Assembly (NCBI GenBank): GCA_016208015.1
Contig: JACQYW010000012.1
Coordinates: forward strand, 496,001 to 560,000
DNA length: 64,000 nucleotides
Origin: Nitrosomonadales bacterium
Lineage (GTDB): Bacteria > Pseudomonadota > Gammaproteobacteria > Burkholderiales > Gallionellaceae
Reading direction: 5' to 3'
A program made the position numbers and the translations under genes. Positions 19,972 through 28,461 of the stretch are shown here, one piece after another. Position 1 is the stretch's first letter; each line of letters begins with the position of its first letter. The notes under the pieces were generated by a model, which did not search any database, was not told the DNA's origin, and saw only the letters and a list, made by a program, of their open reading frames with translations.

Positions 19972-20970
19972 ATGTATTACGTGGTAACCGGAGCAGCAGG
20001 ATTCATCGGATCGAACCTGGTAAAGGCGCTGAACGAGCGCGGAGAGACCAACATCATCGCCGTCGACAACATGAAGAAGGCCGACAAGTTCAAGAACCTC
20101 GTCGACTGCGAGATCGCCGACTACATCGACAAGGAAGACTTCATCGGCCTGCTGCAGGACGGCTCCTTCGACGGCATCCTCGCGGCGGTGCTGCACGAGG
20201 GCGCCTGTTCCGACACCATGGAGACCGATGGTCACTACATGATGGAGAACAACTACCGCTACTCGCTGGAGATACTGAACCACTGCCAGAACGAGGAAGT
20301 GCCGTTCCTGTACGCCTCGTCCGCCTCGGTCTATGGCGGCGGCGGCGTGTTCAAGGAGAGCCGCGAATTCGAATCGCCGCTCAACGTCTACGCCTACTCC
20401 AAATTCCTGTTCGACCAGGTGGTGCGCAGGCGCTGGCATGACCGCACCTCGCAGATCGTCGGCTTCCGCTACTTCAATGTGTACGGCAAACGCGAACAGC
20501 ACAAAGGCCGCATGGCTTCGGTGGCCTACCACTTCTTCAACCAGTACCGCGCTGACGGCCATGTGAAACTGTTCGAAGGCTGCGACGGCTATGCCAACGG
20601 CGGGCAATTGCGCGACTTCGTCTCGATCGAAGACGTGGTCAAGGTCAACATGTTCTTCCTCGACCATCCGGGAAAATCCGGCATCTTCAACCTCGGCACC
20701 GGCAGCGCGCAGAGCTTCAACGACGTGGCCGTGGCGACCGTCAACACCCTGCGCGCGGCCAACGGCGAGGGCGCACTCACGCTGGAGCAGATGCACCAGC
20801 AGCAACTCATCCGCTATATCCCGTTCCCGGATGCACTGCGCGGCAAATACCAGAGCTATACCCAGGCCGACATCGGCGCGATGCGCGAGATCGGCTATGC
20901 CGAACCGTTCCTGACCGTCGAACAGGGCACAGCGCGGTACGTCAATTACATGCTGGAGAAATCTAAATAG
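19972..20970 (+). CDS. hldD: ADP-L-glycero-D-manno-heptose 6-epimerase
   Basis: 332 aa. ATG 19972 is chosen because AAGGAGA lies just upstream; an in-frame ATG at 19924 has no such site. Extended SDR fold with the NAD(P) motif [13 protein letters not shown] and catalytic YAYSK. It epimerises ADP-heptose, the last step before transfer to the LPS core. A 123-base gap from rfaE1 may hold its own weak promoter. Confidence 0.95.
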   Translation: MYYVVTGAAGFIGSNLVKALNERGETNIIAVDNMKKADKFKNLVDCEIADYIDKEDFIGLLQDGSFDGILAAVLHEGACSDTMETDGHYMMENNYRYSLEILNHCQNEEVPFLYASSASVYGGGGVFKESREFESPLNVYAYSKFLFDQVVRRRWHDRTSQIVGFRYFNVYGKREQHKGRMASVAYHFFNQYRADGHVKLFEGCDGYANGGQLRDFVSIEDVVKVNMFFLDHPGKSGIFNLGTGSAQSFNDVAVATVNTLRAANGEGALTLEQMHQQQLIRYIPFPDALRGKYQSYTQADIGAMREIGYAEPFLTVEQGTARYVNYMLEKSK

Positions 20971-21025
20971 GAGGGGAGTATGCAACCGTGACGTAAGTCG
21001 CAAAGCCTCGGCGGAAGGAAGTTTG

Positions 21026-21754
21026 ATGAGGAAAGTGTTGCTGTTCCCGTTGTTGTGGGTAGTGTTTGTTGCCTCCGCGCAAGCGGAGGTTGATTTTGGT
21101 ATTTCTGATAAGCCAGCCGATGCAACGTCGGCGGAAGGTGCGCGCATCGTTCCTGCGGCCTCGAAATGGTATGCAGGTTTTAACGTGGGTTTCGGTCGAT
21201 TGGCAGGCTGGGATATGGGGCCGGTCGATTCCTACTATCGGTCCATCGGATATGAAAGGTGGAGCCAGTCTTATGGAGACAAGGCGCTGGACGAGGTGAA
21301 ACTTTACACCGCCAATCGTGTGAGGGGTTTCCTGGATGTCGAATTCGGCTACGCCTACGCCAGTAACCTGGGTGGAGATAACTGGTCCAAGTACAGCAGC
21401 GGTTCAAATGCTGTCATCTCGACACGGCGATTCACTATCCATGTGTTGTCCTTGTCTGCCTTGTACAGGCCGACTGCGGGAAGACTCTACTTCAGGGGGG
21501 GCTTGCATGCCTCCGAGATCGCAATTCGAAAAACCGTGACCGGCAATCCGGCCAATCTGAATGTCATCGCGGCAGGCGACCGCATGTATGGAGATGGCGT
21601 GTCGCAAGGATTTGGAACCCTCGTCGGTTTCGGCTTCGATTTCAGGACCGGCAAGGCCGGGGCGATTCGTGTCGAGTTGAATCATCACTTCAGGCTGGGC
21701 GGCACCCGGTATGAGAAAAGCGCGGTGGACCTTGGATATCACTTCAACTTTTGA
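21026..21754 (+). CDS. hypothetical outer-membrane beta-barrel protein
   Basis: 242 aa from ATG 21026, preceded by GGAAGGAAG. A signal peptide ends near residue 20 (ASAQA). The mature part is rich in aromatic, alternating strands and ends in an aromatic residue (LGYHFNF), the usual signal for outer-membrane insertion. I recognise no specific family; it could be a small porin-like or surface protein. It follows the heptose genes but has its own ribosome site. Confidence 0.65.
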   Translation: MRKVLLFPLLWVVFVASAQAEVDFGISDKPADATSAEGARIVPAASKWYAGFNVGFGRLAGWDMGPVDSYYRSIGYERWSQSYGDKALDEVKLYTANRVRGFLDVEFGYAYASNLGGDNWSKYSSGSNAVISTRRFTIHVLSLSALYRPTAGRLYFRGGLHASEIAIRKTVTGNPANLNVIAAGDRMYGDGVSQGFGTLVGFGFDFRTGKAGAIRVELNHHFRLGGTRYEKSAVDLGYHFNF

Positions 21755-21841
21755 ACGGTTTACAACATGCTGAAGCATCAACCCTGGGAGGAAAACTTCG
21801 AATGCGGCTTCGGCCGTTTAACTTTGTGAAAGGAAACTGTG

Positions 21842-22108
21842 ATGAAGAAATTATTGCTGGCTCTGTTCATGTCGTTTGCATTCTCCGGTATCAGCTACGC
21901 TGCGGTCGATCTCAATACCGCGACCAAGGCCGAGCTGGAAGCGGTCAAAGGGGTAGGCTCCGCCAAGGCGGACGCCATCCTCGAATACCGGAAACAGCAC
22001 GGGGCGTTCAAGAGCGTAGATGAGTTGAACGCGGTGCCCGGGTTCGGTGACAAGTCCGTGGAGAAGATGCGCGGCGAGTTCGGCGTAGGCAAGTCCGCCA
22101 AGAAGTAA
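21842..22108 (+). CDS. ComEA-like helix-hairpin-helix protein
   Basis: 88 aa with a signal peptide (about 1-21, ISYA) and a single ComEA-type double helix-hairpin-helix domain: DLNTATKAELEAVKGVG, then FKSVDELNAVPGFGDKSV. Such secreted proteins bind double-stranded DNA in the periplasm and support DNA uptake; short stand-alone versions are common in Betaproteobacteria. ATG 21842 follows GAAAGGAAA. It stands alone, closed by a strong hairpin. Confidence 0.85.
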   Translation: MKKLLLALFMSFAFSGISYAAVDLNTATKAELEAVKGVGSAKADAILEYRKQHGAFKSVDELNAVPGFGDKSVEKMRGEFGVGKSAKK

Positions 22109-22126
22109 GCCGGCAACCCGGTAGTC

Positions 22127-22162
22127 GAACAGCCCATCCGGCAGGTGCCGGATGGGCTGTTC
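22127..22162 (+). terminator. long perfect hairpin after the ComEA-like gene
   Basis: 17-bp perfect arms (22127-22143 and 22146-22162) closing on only two bases, followed by CTTTAT. Strong stem, modest T-tract; probable terminator. Confidence 0.7.
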
Positions 22163-22202
22163 CTTTATGCGGAACAAGCATTAGGTAATGGATAAATGTG
22201 AT

Positions 22203-22230
22203 TTGTGGAACAAGGCGGCTTACCTATAAT
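22203..22230 (+). promoter_or_regulatory. promoter of cysK
   Basis: TTGTGG (22203-22208), a 16-base spacer and a perfect -10 TATAAT (22225-22230), 38 bases before the start codon. Confidence 0.65.
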
Positions 22231-22268
22231 GCCCGTCAGGTATCCATTCGAACAAAGAGGAGAGATTC

Positions 22269-23243
22269 ATGGCTGATCAATTTGCAGATAATTCGCTGTC
22301 CGTCGGGCGCACGCCGCTCATCAGGTTGAACCGCATAGTCGACGGTGCGAAGGCGATCATCCTGGCCAAGACCGAGGGGCGCAATCCGGCCTATTCGGTG
22401 AAAGACCGCATCGGCGTGGCGATGATCGACGATGCGACGAAGAAAGGCCTGCTCGGTCCGGGCAAGGAGATCGTCGAGCCCACCAGCGGCAACACCGGTA
22501 TCGCCTTGGCCTTTGTCGCCGCGGCGCGCGGCATACCGCTCACACTGACCATGCCCGAGACCATGAGCATAGAGCGGCGCAAAATGCTGGTCGCCTACGG
22601 CGCCAAGCTGGTGCTGACCGAAGGCGCGAAGGGCATGAGCGGCGCGGTGGCCAAGGCGAAAGAGATCGCCGATTCCGACCCCAAATATGTGCTGCTGCAA
22701 CAATTCGAGAATCCGGCCAACCCGGCCATCCATGAAGCGACCACCGGGCCGGAGATATGGAACGACACCGACGGCAAGGTCGATATCTTCGTGTCCGGCG
22801 TGGGTACCGGCGGCACCATCACCGGCGTGTCGCGCTACCTCAAGAAGTCCAGAGGCAAGGCGATCAGAGCGGTCGCGGTCGAACCTTCCGCCAGCCCCAT
22901 CCTCACGCAGAAGCGCGCCGGGCAGGAACTCAAGCCCGCGCCGCACAAGATCCAGGGTATAGGCGCTGGCTTCGTGCCCGGCGCGCTGGACCTGTCGCTG
23001 GTGGACGATATCGAGACCGTGAGCAACGAGGATGCGGTGCTATATGCCCGCCGTCTGGCGATGGAGGAGGGCATCATCTCCGGCATCTCCAGCGGCGCGG
23101 CTGTTGCTGTCGCGGTGCGCCTGGCGCAGAAGGCCGAGAACGCGGGCAAGACCATCGTGGTCATCCTGCCGGACTCGGGCGAACGCTACCTGAGCTCCAT
23201 CCTGTTCGAGGGGATGTTCGACGCCTCCGGCCTCGTCATCTGA
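22269..23243 (+). CDS. cysK: cysteine synthase A
   Basis: 324 aa. PLP enzyme joining O-acetylserine and sulfide to make cysteine. The PLP lysine is in [11 protein letters not shown] and the substrate loop is [11 protein letters not shown]; the C-terminus carries [13 protein letters not shown] and DSGERYLS. Shine-Dalgarno AAAGAGGAGAG. Followed by cysM, so both cysteine synthase types are encoded together. Confidence 0.94.
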   Translation: MADQFADNSLSVGRTPLIRLNRIVDGAKAIILAKTEGRNPAYSVKDRIGVAMIDDATKKGLLGPGKEIVEPTSGNTGIALAFVAAARGIPLTLTMPETMSIERRKMLVAYGAKLVLTEGAKGMSGAVAKAKEIADSDPKYVLLQQFENPANPAIHEATTGPEIWNDTDGKVDIFVSGVGTGGTITGVSRYLKKSRGKAIRAVAVEPSASPILTQKRAGQELKPAPHKIQGIGAGFVPGALDLSLVDDIETVSNEDAVLYARRLAMEEGIISGISSGAAVAVAVRLAQKAENAGKTIVVILPDSGERYLSSILFEGMFDASGLVI

Positions 23244-23255
23244 TTCAGGCAGTGC

Positions 23256-23297
23256 AAAAGGGAGCGCCAGCATTTATCATGCTGGCGTTCTCCTTTT
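23256..23297 (+). terminator. attenuator/terminator hairpin between cysK and cysM
   Basis: Imperfect arms AAAAGGGAGCGCCAGCAT (23256-23273) and a near-complement ending CTCCTTTT (23279-23297) around a TTATC loop. The T-run and the position between two co-directional genes fit partial termination. Confidence 0.6.
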
Positions 23298-23309
23298 CCG
23301 GAACCGCAC

Positions 23310-24197
23310 ATGTACAAGACGCTGGACGACTATGTAGGCAACACGCCGCTGGTCAGACTCAAACGCATCCCGGGTGACACCTCCAATGTCATTCTGGCAA
23401 AGCTGGAAGGCAACAACCCTGCCGGTTCGGTGAAGGACCGGCCCGCGCTTTCCATGATCCGCCGTGCCGAGCTGCGCGGCGACATCAAACCCGGCGACAC
23501 CCTCATCGAAGCCACCAGCGGCAACACCGGCATCGCACTGGCGATGGCCGCGGCCATGCGCGGCTACAAGATGATATTGGTGATGCCGGAGAACCAGAGT
23601 GTGGAGCGGCGCCAGACCATGCGCGCCTTCGGCGCGGAACTGGTACTCACCCCGAAAGAGGGCAGCATGGAGCTGGCGCGCGACACGGCGGAGAAACTGC
23701 GCGACGAAGGCCGCGGCATCATCCTCGACCAGTTTGCCAACCCCGACAATCCGCTCGCCCATTACGAAGGCACCGCACCGGAGATCTGGCGCGACACGCA
23801 GGGCAAGCTCACCCATTTCGTCAGCAGCATGGGCACCACCGGCACCATCATGGGCTGCTCGCGCTACTTCAAGGAAGTGAACCCCGCCATCCAGATCGTC
23901 GGTGCGCAGCCGGAAGAGGGTGCGCAGATCCCCGGCATCCGCAAATGGCCGGAAGCTTATCTGCCGAAGATATACAGCCCGCAGAACGTCGACCGCATCG
24001 AGTATGTCGGACAAAAAGATGCGGAGGAGATGACCCGCCGCCTCGCGCGCGAAGAGGGCATCTTCTGCGGCATCTCCTCCGGCGGCGCCTTGAGCATCGC
24101 GCTGCGCATCTCGCAGCAGGTGCAGAACGCCACCATCGTCTTCATCGTCTGCGACCGCGGCGACCGCTACCTGTCCACCGGGGTGTTTCCCGCCTGA
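23310..24197 (+). CDS. cysM: cysteine synthase B
   Basis: 295 aa. CysM family, with GSVKDRPALSMI around the PLP lysine, [11 protein letters not shown] and ICDRGDRYLSTGVF at the C-terminus. CysM enzymes can use thiosulfate as well as sulfide, giving S-sulfocysteine, which would suit an organism living among reduced sulfur species. Shorter and clearly distinct from the neighbouring CysK. Transcription may depend on read-through of the hairpin at 23256-23297. Confidence 0.93.
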   Translation: MYKTLDDYVGNTPLVRLKRIPGDTSNVILAKLEGNNPAGSVKDRPALSMIRRAELRGDIKPGDTLIEATSGNTGIALAMAAAMRGYKMILVMPENQSVERRQTMRAFGAELVLTPKEGSMELARDTAEKLRDEGRGIILDQFANPDNPLAHYEGTAPEIWRDTQGKLTHFVSSMGTTGTIMGCSRYFKEVNPAIQIVGAQPEEGAQIPGIRKWPEAYLPKIYSPQNVDRIEYVGQKDAEEMTRRLAREEGIFCGISSGGALSIALRISQQVQNATIVFIVCDRGDRYLSTGVFPA

Positions 24198-24202
24198 TAC
24201 GC

Positions 24203-25312
24203 ATGATGCTGCTGACACCACGGCCTTCCCGATTTGCGGCATGTTTGTCACTGGCCTTGATGTTGGCGATCCCCGAGGTGACGAGGGCGGCGGTGTCGGA
24301 GGTTGCGGACACGGTTCAGCCGCAGAAGGAAATAAAACCGGCAGCGCAGGCGCCAGCCCAGCCGGAAAAAACGGCACCGGCAAAATCAAAAAAGAAGAAG
24401 AAACCTCAAGCGCCCCCGCCACCGTCCCCCGAGCCGCTGGCCGAGATCATCGGCGTGGCCGATGCGCCGCGCGACTATATCGCGGACAAATTCGTCGGCT
24501 TTGTGAACAGTGTCGACCGCTTCTTCGGAGACGACCGTAACTATCAGGAAAGCAACGACAGCGTGTTGCAATTCGATATCACCCGCGTGATGGGATACGG
24601 CGGGGAACACCGGTTCGTCCTGTCCGGCAGAGCCAAGGCGCGCCTGCCCAACACCGAGCGGAAACTGCATATATTGATAGAGAGCGATCCCGACAAGAAT
24701 GTCAGTTCCGATGCGGCACGCAACCAGCCCGTACAGCCGCGGGCCAAATCCACGCCGGACAGTTACGGCGCCGGCGTGCGTTACGAAAAGACCGAGGAAG
24801 ACCGCTGGCACTACAGTACGGATGGCGGACTCAAATTCCAGGGCTTGAACACCACCCCCTTCGTGCGTACGCGTGTCAGCTACGCGCTGCCGCTGGAAGA
24901 GTGGCAATTGAAAGCGGCCGAGACCCTGTTCTGGTTCAACACCATCGGCGCGGGCGAGACCACCCAGTTGGATATCGAGCGGATCTACAGCACGACGCTG
25001 ATGTTTCGCTCCACCAGCAATGCGACCTGGCTGCACGATAACCAGTACTTTGACCTGCGCCAGGACCTTACTTTCTTCCACACGCTGGGTGATCGCAGAG
25101 CCCTGTTGTATCAGGCGAGCGCCATCGGTGTCAGCCGCCCGAACGCGCATGTGAACGACTACGTGCTGCTGTTGATCTACCGCTACCGGTTGCACCGGAA
25201 GTGGATGTATGTCGAACTCAGTCCGCAGGTGCACTTTCCGAAAGAGCGAAATTTCAAATCCAGCGGGGCAATCGGTCTGAAGTTGGAGGTGCTGTTCGAC
25301 GGATCGAAGTAA
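24203..25312 (+). CDS. hypothetical envelope protein, probable outer-membrane barrel
   Basis: 369 aa from ATG 24203 (a second ATG follows at 24206). A signal peptide ends near residue 30 (EVTRA). A low-complexity Pro/Ala/Lys linker follows (about 40-75, with KSKKKKKPQ and PPPPSPEP). The remainder (about 85-369) is aromatic, strand-rich sequence ending in LEVLFDGSK. I do not recognise the family. The basic, proline-rich segment may span or bind peptidoglycan. It starts six bases after the cysM stop, so it may be co-transcribed. Confidence 0.6.
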   Translation: MMLLTPRPSRFAACLSLALMLAIPEVTRAAVSEVADTVQPQKEIKPAAQAPAQPEKTAPAKSKKKKKPQAPPPPSPEPLAEIIGVADAPRDYIADKFVGFVNSVDRFFGDDRNYQESNDSVLQFDITRVMGYGGEHRFVLSGRAKARLPNTERKLHILIESDPDKNVSSDAARNQPVQPRAKSTPDSYGAGVRYEKTEEDRWHYSTDGGLKFQGLNTTPFVRTRVSYALPLEEWQLKAAETLFWFNTIGAGETTQLDIERIYSTTLMFRSTSNATWLHDNQYFDLRQDLTFFHTLGDRRALLYQASAIGVSRPNAHVNDYVLLLIYRYRLHRKWMYVELSPQVHFPKERNFKSSGAIGLKLEVLFDGSK

Positions 25313-25347
25313 AGCCGCCCAGACATCATTGCGCAGAGAACAGTTGT

Positions 25348-25412
25348 GGCGCGTCTAAAGCTGACCCACTTAGGGCAGTAATGTGCATTCAAATTTGACC
25401 CACATTAGATAC
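25348..25412. mobile_element. possible insertion-sequence end remnant
   Basis: Two spaced copies of a TGACCCAC-TTAG motif (GCTGACCCACTTAG, then TTTGACCCACATTAG) resemble the multiple terminal repeats of IS21-type elements. No transposase gene is nearby. Weak evidence. Confidence 0.25.
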
Positions 25413-25414
25413 TG

Positions 25415-25437
25415 TCCCGCTCATTTTTTGAGCGGGA
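25415..25437. terminator. hairpin downstream of amiC
   Basis: TCCCGCTCA/TGAGCGGGA arms with a T5 loop, between two converging genes. May end transcription from either side. Confidence 0.4.
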
Positions 25438-25462
25438 GCAACAGGAGTGATCAACGTGGCGC

Positions 25463-26773
25463 TCAATCGTTCTGCGCAAACCTCGGTTTGGACAGCGCCG
25501 GATTCTGCGCGAAATAGCGCTTGATGCCGCCCAGCAGGGCGCGCGCCATCTTCTCCTGATAAGCCTCGTCTTTCAGCCGCTGTTCCTCGGCCGGGTTGCT
25601 GATGAAGGCGGTCTCCACCAATATCGAAGGTATCTCCGGCGATTTCAGCACGGCAAAGCCGGCCTGTTCGACGCGGCCGCGGTGCAGGGTGTTGATCTGC
25701 CCGACTTCCTTGAGTACGTGCTTGGCGAGTTTCAGGCTGTCACTGATGGCGGCGGTCTGCGACAGATCGACCAGCGTGCGCGCGAGATAGGGGTCTTTCA
25801 CCGCGAGGTTCACGCCGCCGATGAGGTCGGCGTCGTTCTCTTTTTTCGCCAGCAGGCGCGCGCTGGCGCTGGTGGCGCCGTGCTGCGACAGCGCGAACAC
25901 CGACGAGCCGCGCGCATGCGAGCGAACGAAGGCATCGGCATGGATGGAGACGAACAGGTCGGCATGCGCCTTCTCCGCCTTCTCCACGCGCCCGCCCAGC
26001 GGGATGAAGTAATCGCCGTCGCGGATGAGGATGGCGCGCATGCCCGGCGTGTCGTCGATCTGGACTTTCAGCTTGCGTGCGATGGCCAGCGTCACATCCT
26101 TCTCGCGCGTGCCGCGGTAGCCGCGCGCGCCGGGATCTTCGCCGCCGTGTCCGGCATCCAGGGCGATCAGCAGCACGCGGTTGCGCAGTTCGGGGCGCGA
26201 TGGAGGCAACAGCGGCGTATCGGATGTGAGCAGGGGCGGCGGCAGGGCCGTCGGGTCGGGAGTGGCCTCGATCACCGGTGCTTCGGCGATTGCACTGGCG
26301 GCCGGTTGCTCTGCGGCGTCGAAAATGGAGTCGCCAGGGATGAGCGCCATCAGCGGGTCGATGGCGACCAGCGGATACACGTCCAGCACCAGACGATGGC
26401 CGTATTCGGCCACCGGCTTGAGGCTGAACAACTGGGGTTTGACCTCGGTCTTGAGATCGAGCACCAGACGGATTACGCCGGGCTTGAAGCGCCCGACCCG
26501 CACGCTCTTGATATAGGGGTCGTTGTCACCGACCTTGCCGGCCAGATCGTTCAGGGTGGCGTTGATCTCGACATCGTCGAGGTCGATCACCAGCCGGTTC
26601 GGATTGGTGAGCGTGAACAGCTTGTACTGGACGGGCTGTTTCGATTCCAGCGTCAGGCGCGTGTAATCCTGCGCCGGCCAGATACGCGCCGCGCTGATGG
26701 CGATTTCGGCATGGGCGGCGGGAAGCCACAGCATAGTTGCGATGAGGATCAGGCGGGCAAGGCGTCTAGACAT
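25463..26773 (-). CDS. amiC: N-acetylmuramoyl-L-alanine amidase (AmiC type)
   Basis: 436 aa. The start at 26773 (MSRRLARLILIATMLW) is chosen because it gives a clean signal peptide ending AAHA; an upstream in-frame extension lies within tsaE. An N-terminal AMIN domain (about 25-130, DYTRLTLESKQPVQYKLF) targets the septum. The C-terminal Amidase_3 domain has zinc and catalytic motifs ALDAGHGGEDPGA, SIHADAF and ETAFISNPAEE. It splits daughter-cell peptidoglycan. Its first 25 bases overlap the end of tsaE. Confidence 0.93.
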   Translation of the reverse strand: MSRRLARLILIATMLWLPAAHAEIAISAARIWPAQDYTRLTLESKQPVQYKLFTLTNPNRLVIDLDDVEINATLNDLAGKVGDNDPYIKSVRVGRFKPGVIRLVLDLKTEVKPQLFSLKPVAEYGHRLVLDVYPLVAIDPLMALIPGDSIFDAAEQPAASAIAEAPVIEATPDPTALPPPLLTSDTPLLPPSRPELRNRVLLIALDAGHGGEDPGARGYRGTREKDVTLAIARKLKVQIDDTPGMRAILIRDGDYFIPLGGRVEKAEKAHADLFVSIHADAFVRSHARGSSVFALSQHGATSASARLLAKKENDADLIGGVNLAVKDPYLARTLVDLSQTAAISDSLKLAKHVLKEVGQINTLHRGRVEQAGFAVLKSPEIPSILVETAFISNPAEEQRLKDEAYQEKMARALLGGIKRYFAQNPALSKPRFAQND

Positions 26774-27219
26774 TTCTGACCCGCTGGGGTGTAGGCATGC
26801 AGTACGATCTCGCGACCATCCTGGAGTATTCCGAAGGTGATGCTGATATCCGCAGGGGGCAACAGTCCCGAGGCCTGCTCCGGCCACTCCACCAGACAAA
26901 TGTTGTGCCCGTCGAATTCGTCACGGAAACCGGAACCCTCCCATTCTTCGACATCGCGGAAGCGATACAGATCGAAGTGGCGCAAGTGTAACCTGCCGGC
27001 TTCATAGCGCTCAAGCAAAGTATAGGTCGGGCTTTTCACGCGGCCCTCGTAGCCCAGCGCATGCAGCAGCGCACGCACCAGCGTGGTCTTGCCCGCACCG
27101 AGGTCGCCGCGCAGATAGACCACCAGTCCCGGCAGCAGGGCATGCGCGAGACGTGCCGCAAAGGCCGTCGTGGCGGCCTCATCGGGCAGGGCTATCGGGT
27201 TATGATTCGGGTCATGCAA
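26749..27219 (-). CDS. tsaE: tRNA threonylcarbamoyladenosine biosynthesis protein TsaE
   Basis: 156 aa if it starts at TTG 27219, matching the family's usual size; longer in-frame extensions run antisense to queG and are not credible. P-loop GDLGAGKTTLVRAL, then SPTYTLLERYE and HFDLYRF, are the TsaE signature. The ATPase drives the TsaBDE complex that makes t6A37 in tRNAs. Its start codon overlaps the start of queG on the other strand, and its end overlaps amiC by 25 bases, the common tsaE-amiC order. Confidence 0.9.
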   Translation of the reverse strand: MHDPNHNPIALPDEAATTAFAARLAHALLPGLVVYLRGDLGAGKTTLVRALLHALGYEGRVKSPTYTLLERYEAGRLHLRHFDLYRFRDVEEWEGSGFRDEFDGHNICLVEWPEQASGLLPPADISITFGILQDGREIVLHAYTPAGQKCLDALPA

Positions 27220-28281
27220 AACGGGACACCTCAACAGGATTACGACGCACTCGCCGCGCGCATCAAAACGTGGGGCAGGGCGCTCGGATTTCAAGCAGTG
27301 GGCATCAGCGACACAAGACTTGATGCTGCCGAAACGCATCTGCTGCAATGGCTGGCTGACGGCCATCACGGCGCGATGGATTATATGGCAAAACATGGCG
27401 CCAAACGCGCGCGTCCGGCAGAACTGGTGCCGGGCACAGTGCGCGTGATCTCGGTGCGCATGAACTACTACCCCGAGCACGCCCGGGACACGCACCAAGT
27501 GCTGGCTGACGGCAGCCGCGCCTTCGTCTCGCGCTACGCGCTGGGGCGCGACTATCACAAGGTATTGCGCAACCGGCTGGAGAAACTGGCACAGCAGATC
27601 CGCGGCGAGTCCGATTGCCAGTGCCGCGTGTTCACCGACTCCGCGCCCGTGCTGGAAGTGGAACTGGCGCAGAAGGCGCACCTGGGCTGGCGCGGCAAAC
27701 ACACCCTGCTGCTATCGCGCGAACAAGGCTCCTGGTTCTTCCTCGGCGAGATATACATCGACCTGCCGCTGCCGGTGGATGCGCCGCAGGAGAACCATTG
27801 CGGTACCTGCCGGGCCTGCCTCGACATTTGCCCGACCCAAGCCATCACCGCGCCGTATCAACTGGACGCACGGCGCTGCATCTCCTACCTCACCATCGAA
27901 CTCAGGGGCAGCATCCCGGAAGAATTGCGCCCGCTCATCGGCAACCGTATCTACGGCTGTGATGACTGCCAACTGGCCTGCCCGTGGAACCGTTTCGCGC
28001 AAAAGACCGTCGAGCCGGATTTCGCCGTGCGCAACGGCCTGGATGATGTCTCTTTGGCAGAGCTGTTCGCCTGGGACGAGGCTGCATTCGCGGCCAAGCT
28101 CGCGGGCAGCCCCATCCACCGCATCGGCCACGAACAATGGCTGCGCAACATCGCCGTGGCATTGGGTAATGCACCGGCCTCGCCGGATGTCCTGGTGGCA
28201 TTGCAGGCCCGCGCGCAACACCCGTCCATATTGGTGCGCGAGCACGTCCAATGGGCCTTGCAGCGCCATTCAAAGGCATAA
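27214..28281 (+). CDS. queG: epoxyqueuosine reductase
   Basis: 355 aa from ATG 27214 (ATG 27202 is also possible). Carries two [4Fe-4S] clusters, shown by CGTCRACLDICP and CDDCQLACPWN, with a cobalamin-binding N-terminal region (GISDTRLDAAE, GAMDYMAKHG). Performs the last step of queuosine tRNA modification. Divergent from tsaE with start codons that overlap, so promoters for each must lie within the other's coding sequence. Confidence 0.94.
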   Translation: MQNGTPQQDYDALAARIKTWGRALGFQAVGISDTRLDAAETHLLQWLADGHHGAMDYMAKHGAKRARPAELVPGTVRVISVRMNYYPEHARDTHQVLADGSRAFVSRYALGRDYHKVLRNRLEKLAQQIRGESDCQCRVFTDSAPVLEVELAQKAHLGWRGKHTLLLSREQGSWFFLGEIYIDLPLPVDAPQENHCGTCRACLDICPTQAITAPYQLDARRCISYLTIELRGSIPEELRPLIGNRIYGCDDCQLACPWNRFAQKTVEPDFAVRNGLDDVSLAELFAWDEAAFAAKLAGSPIHRIGHEQWLRNIAVALGNAPASPDVLVALQARAQHPSILVREHVQWALQRHSKA

Positions 28282-28286
28282 ATTCC

Positions 28287-28314
28287 TTGACAATTTTGGC
28301 CGCTCCCATAAAAT
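28287..28314 (+). promoter_or_regulatory. promoter of the tRNA-Lys gene
   Basis: Consensus -35 TTGACA (28287-28292), 16-base spacer, -10 TAAAAT (28309-28314), then a GC-rich discriminator GCGCGCC typical of growth-rate-controlled stable RNA promoters. Confidence 0.8.
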
Positions 28315-28327
28315 GCGCGCCTCTTCC

Positions 28328-28403
28328 GGGTCGTTAGCTCAGCTGGTAGAGCAGCGGACTCTTAATCCGTTTGTCGCAGGTTCGATCCCCGCACGACCCA
28401 CCA
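28328..28403 (+). tRNA. tRNA-Lys (anticodon CTT)
   Basis: 76 bases including an encoded CCA. Acceptor stem GGGTCGT/ACGACCC, D-arm TAGCTCAGCTGGTAGAGCA, anticodon loop CTCTTAA (anticodon CTT reads AAG), T-arm with GGTTCGATCCC. Its own promoter lies upstream and a strong terminator just downstream. PrrC-type anticodon nucleases target tRNA-Lys, which is relevant to the RloC-like gene at 46851. Confidence 0.95.
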
Positions 28404-28407
28404 ACAA

Positions 28408-28435
28408 AAAGGCCCCGCGTTCTCGCGGGGCCTTT
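28408..28435. terminator. bidirectional terminator after tRNA-Lys
   Basis: Perfect 12-bp stem AAAGGCCCCGCG/CGCGGGGCCTTT with a TTCT loop; A- and T-rich ends let it serve both the tRNA and the converging EAL gene. Confidence 0.88.
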
Positions 28436-28461
28436 GCGTTTCCGGCAACGGGTTCACGTCC

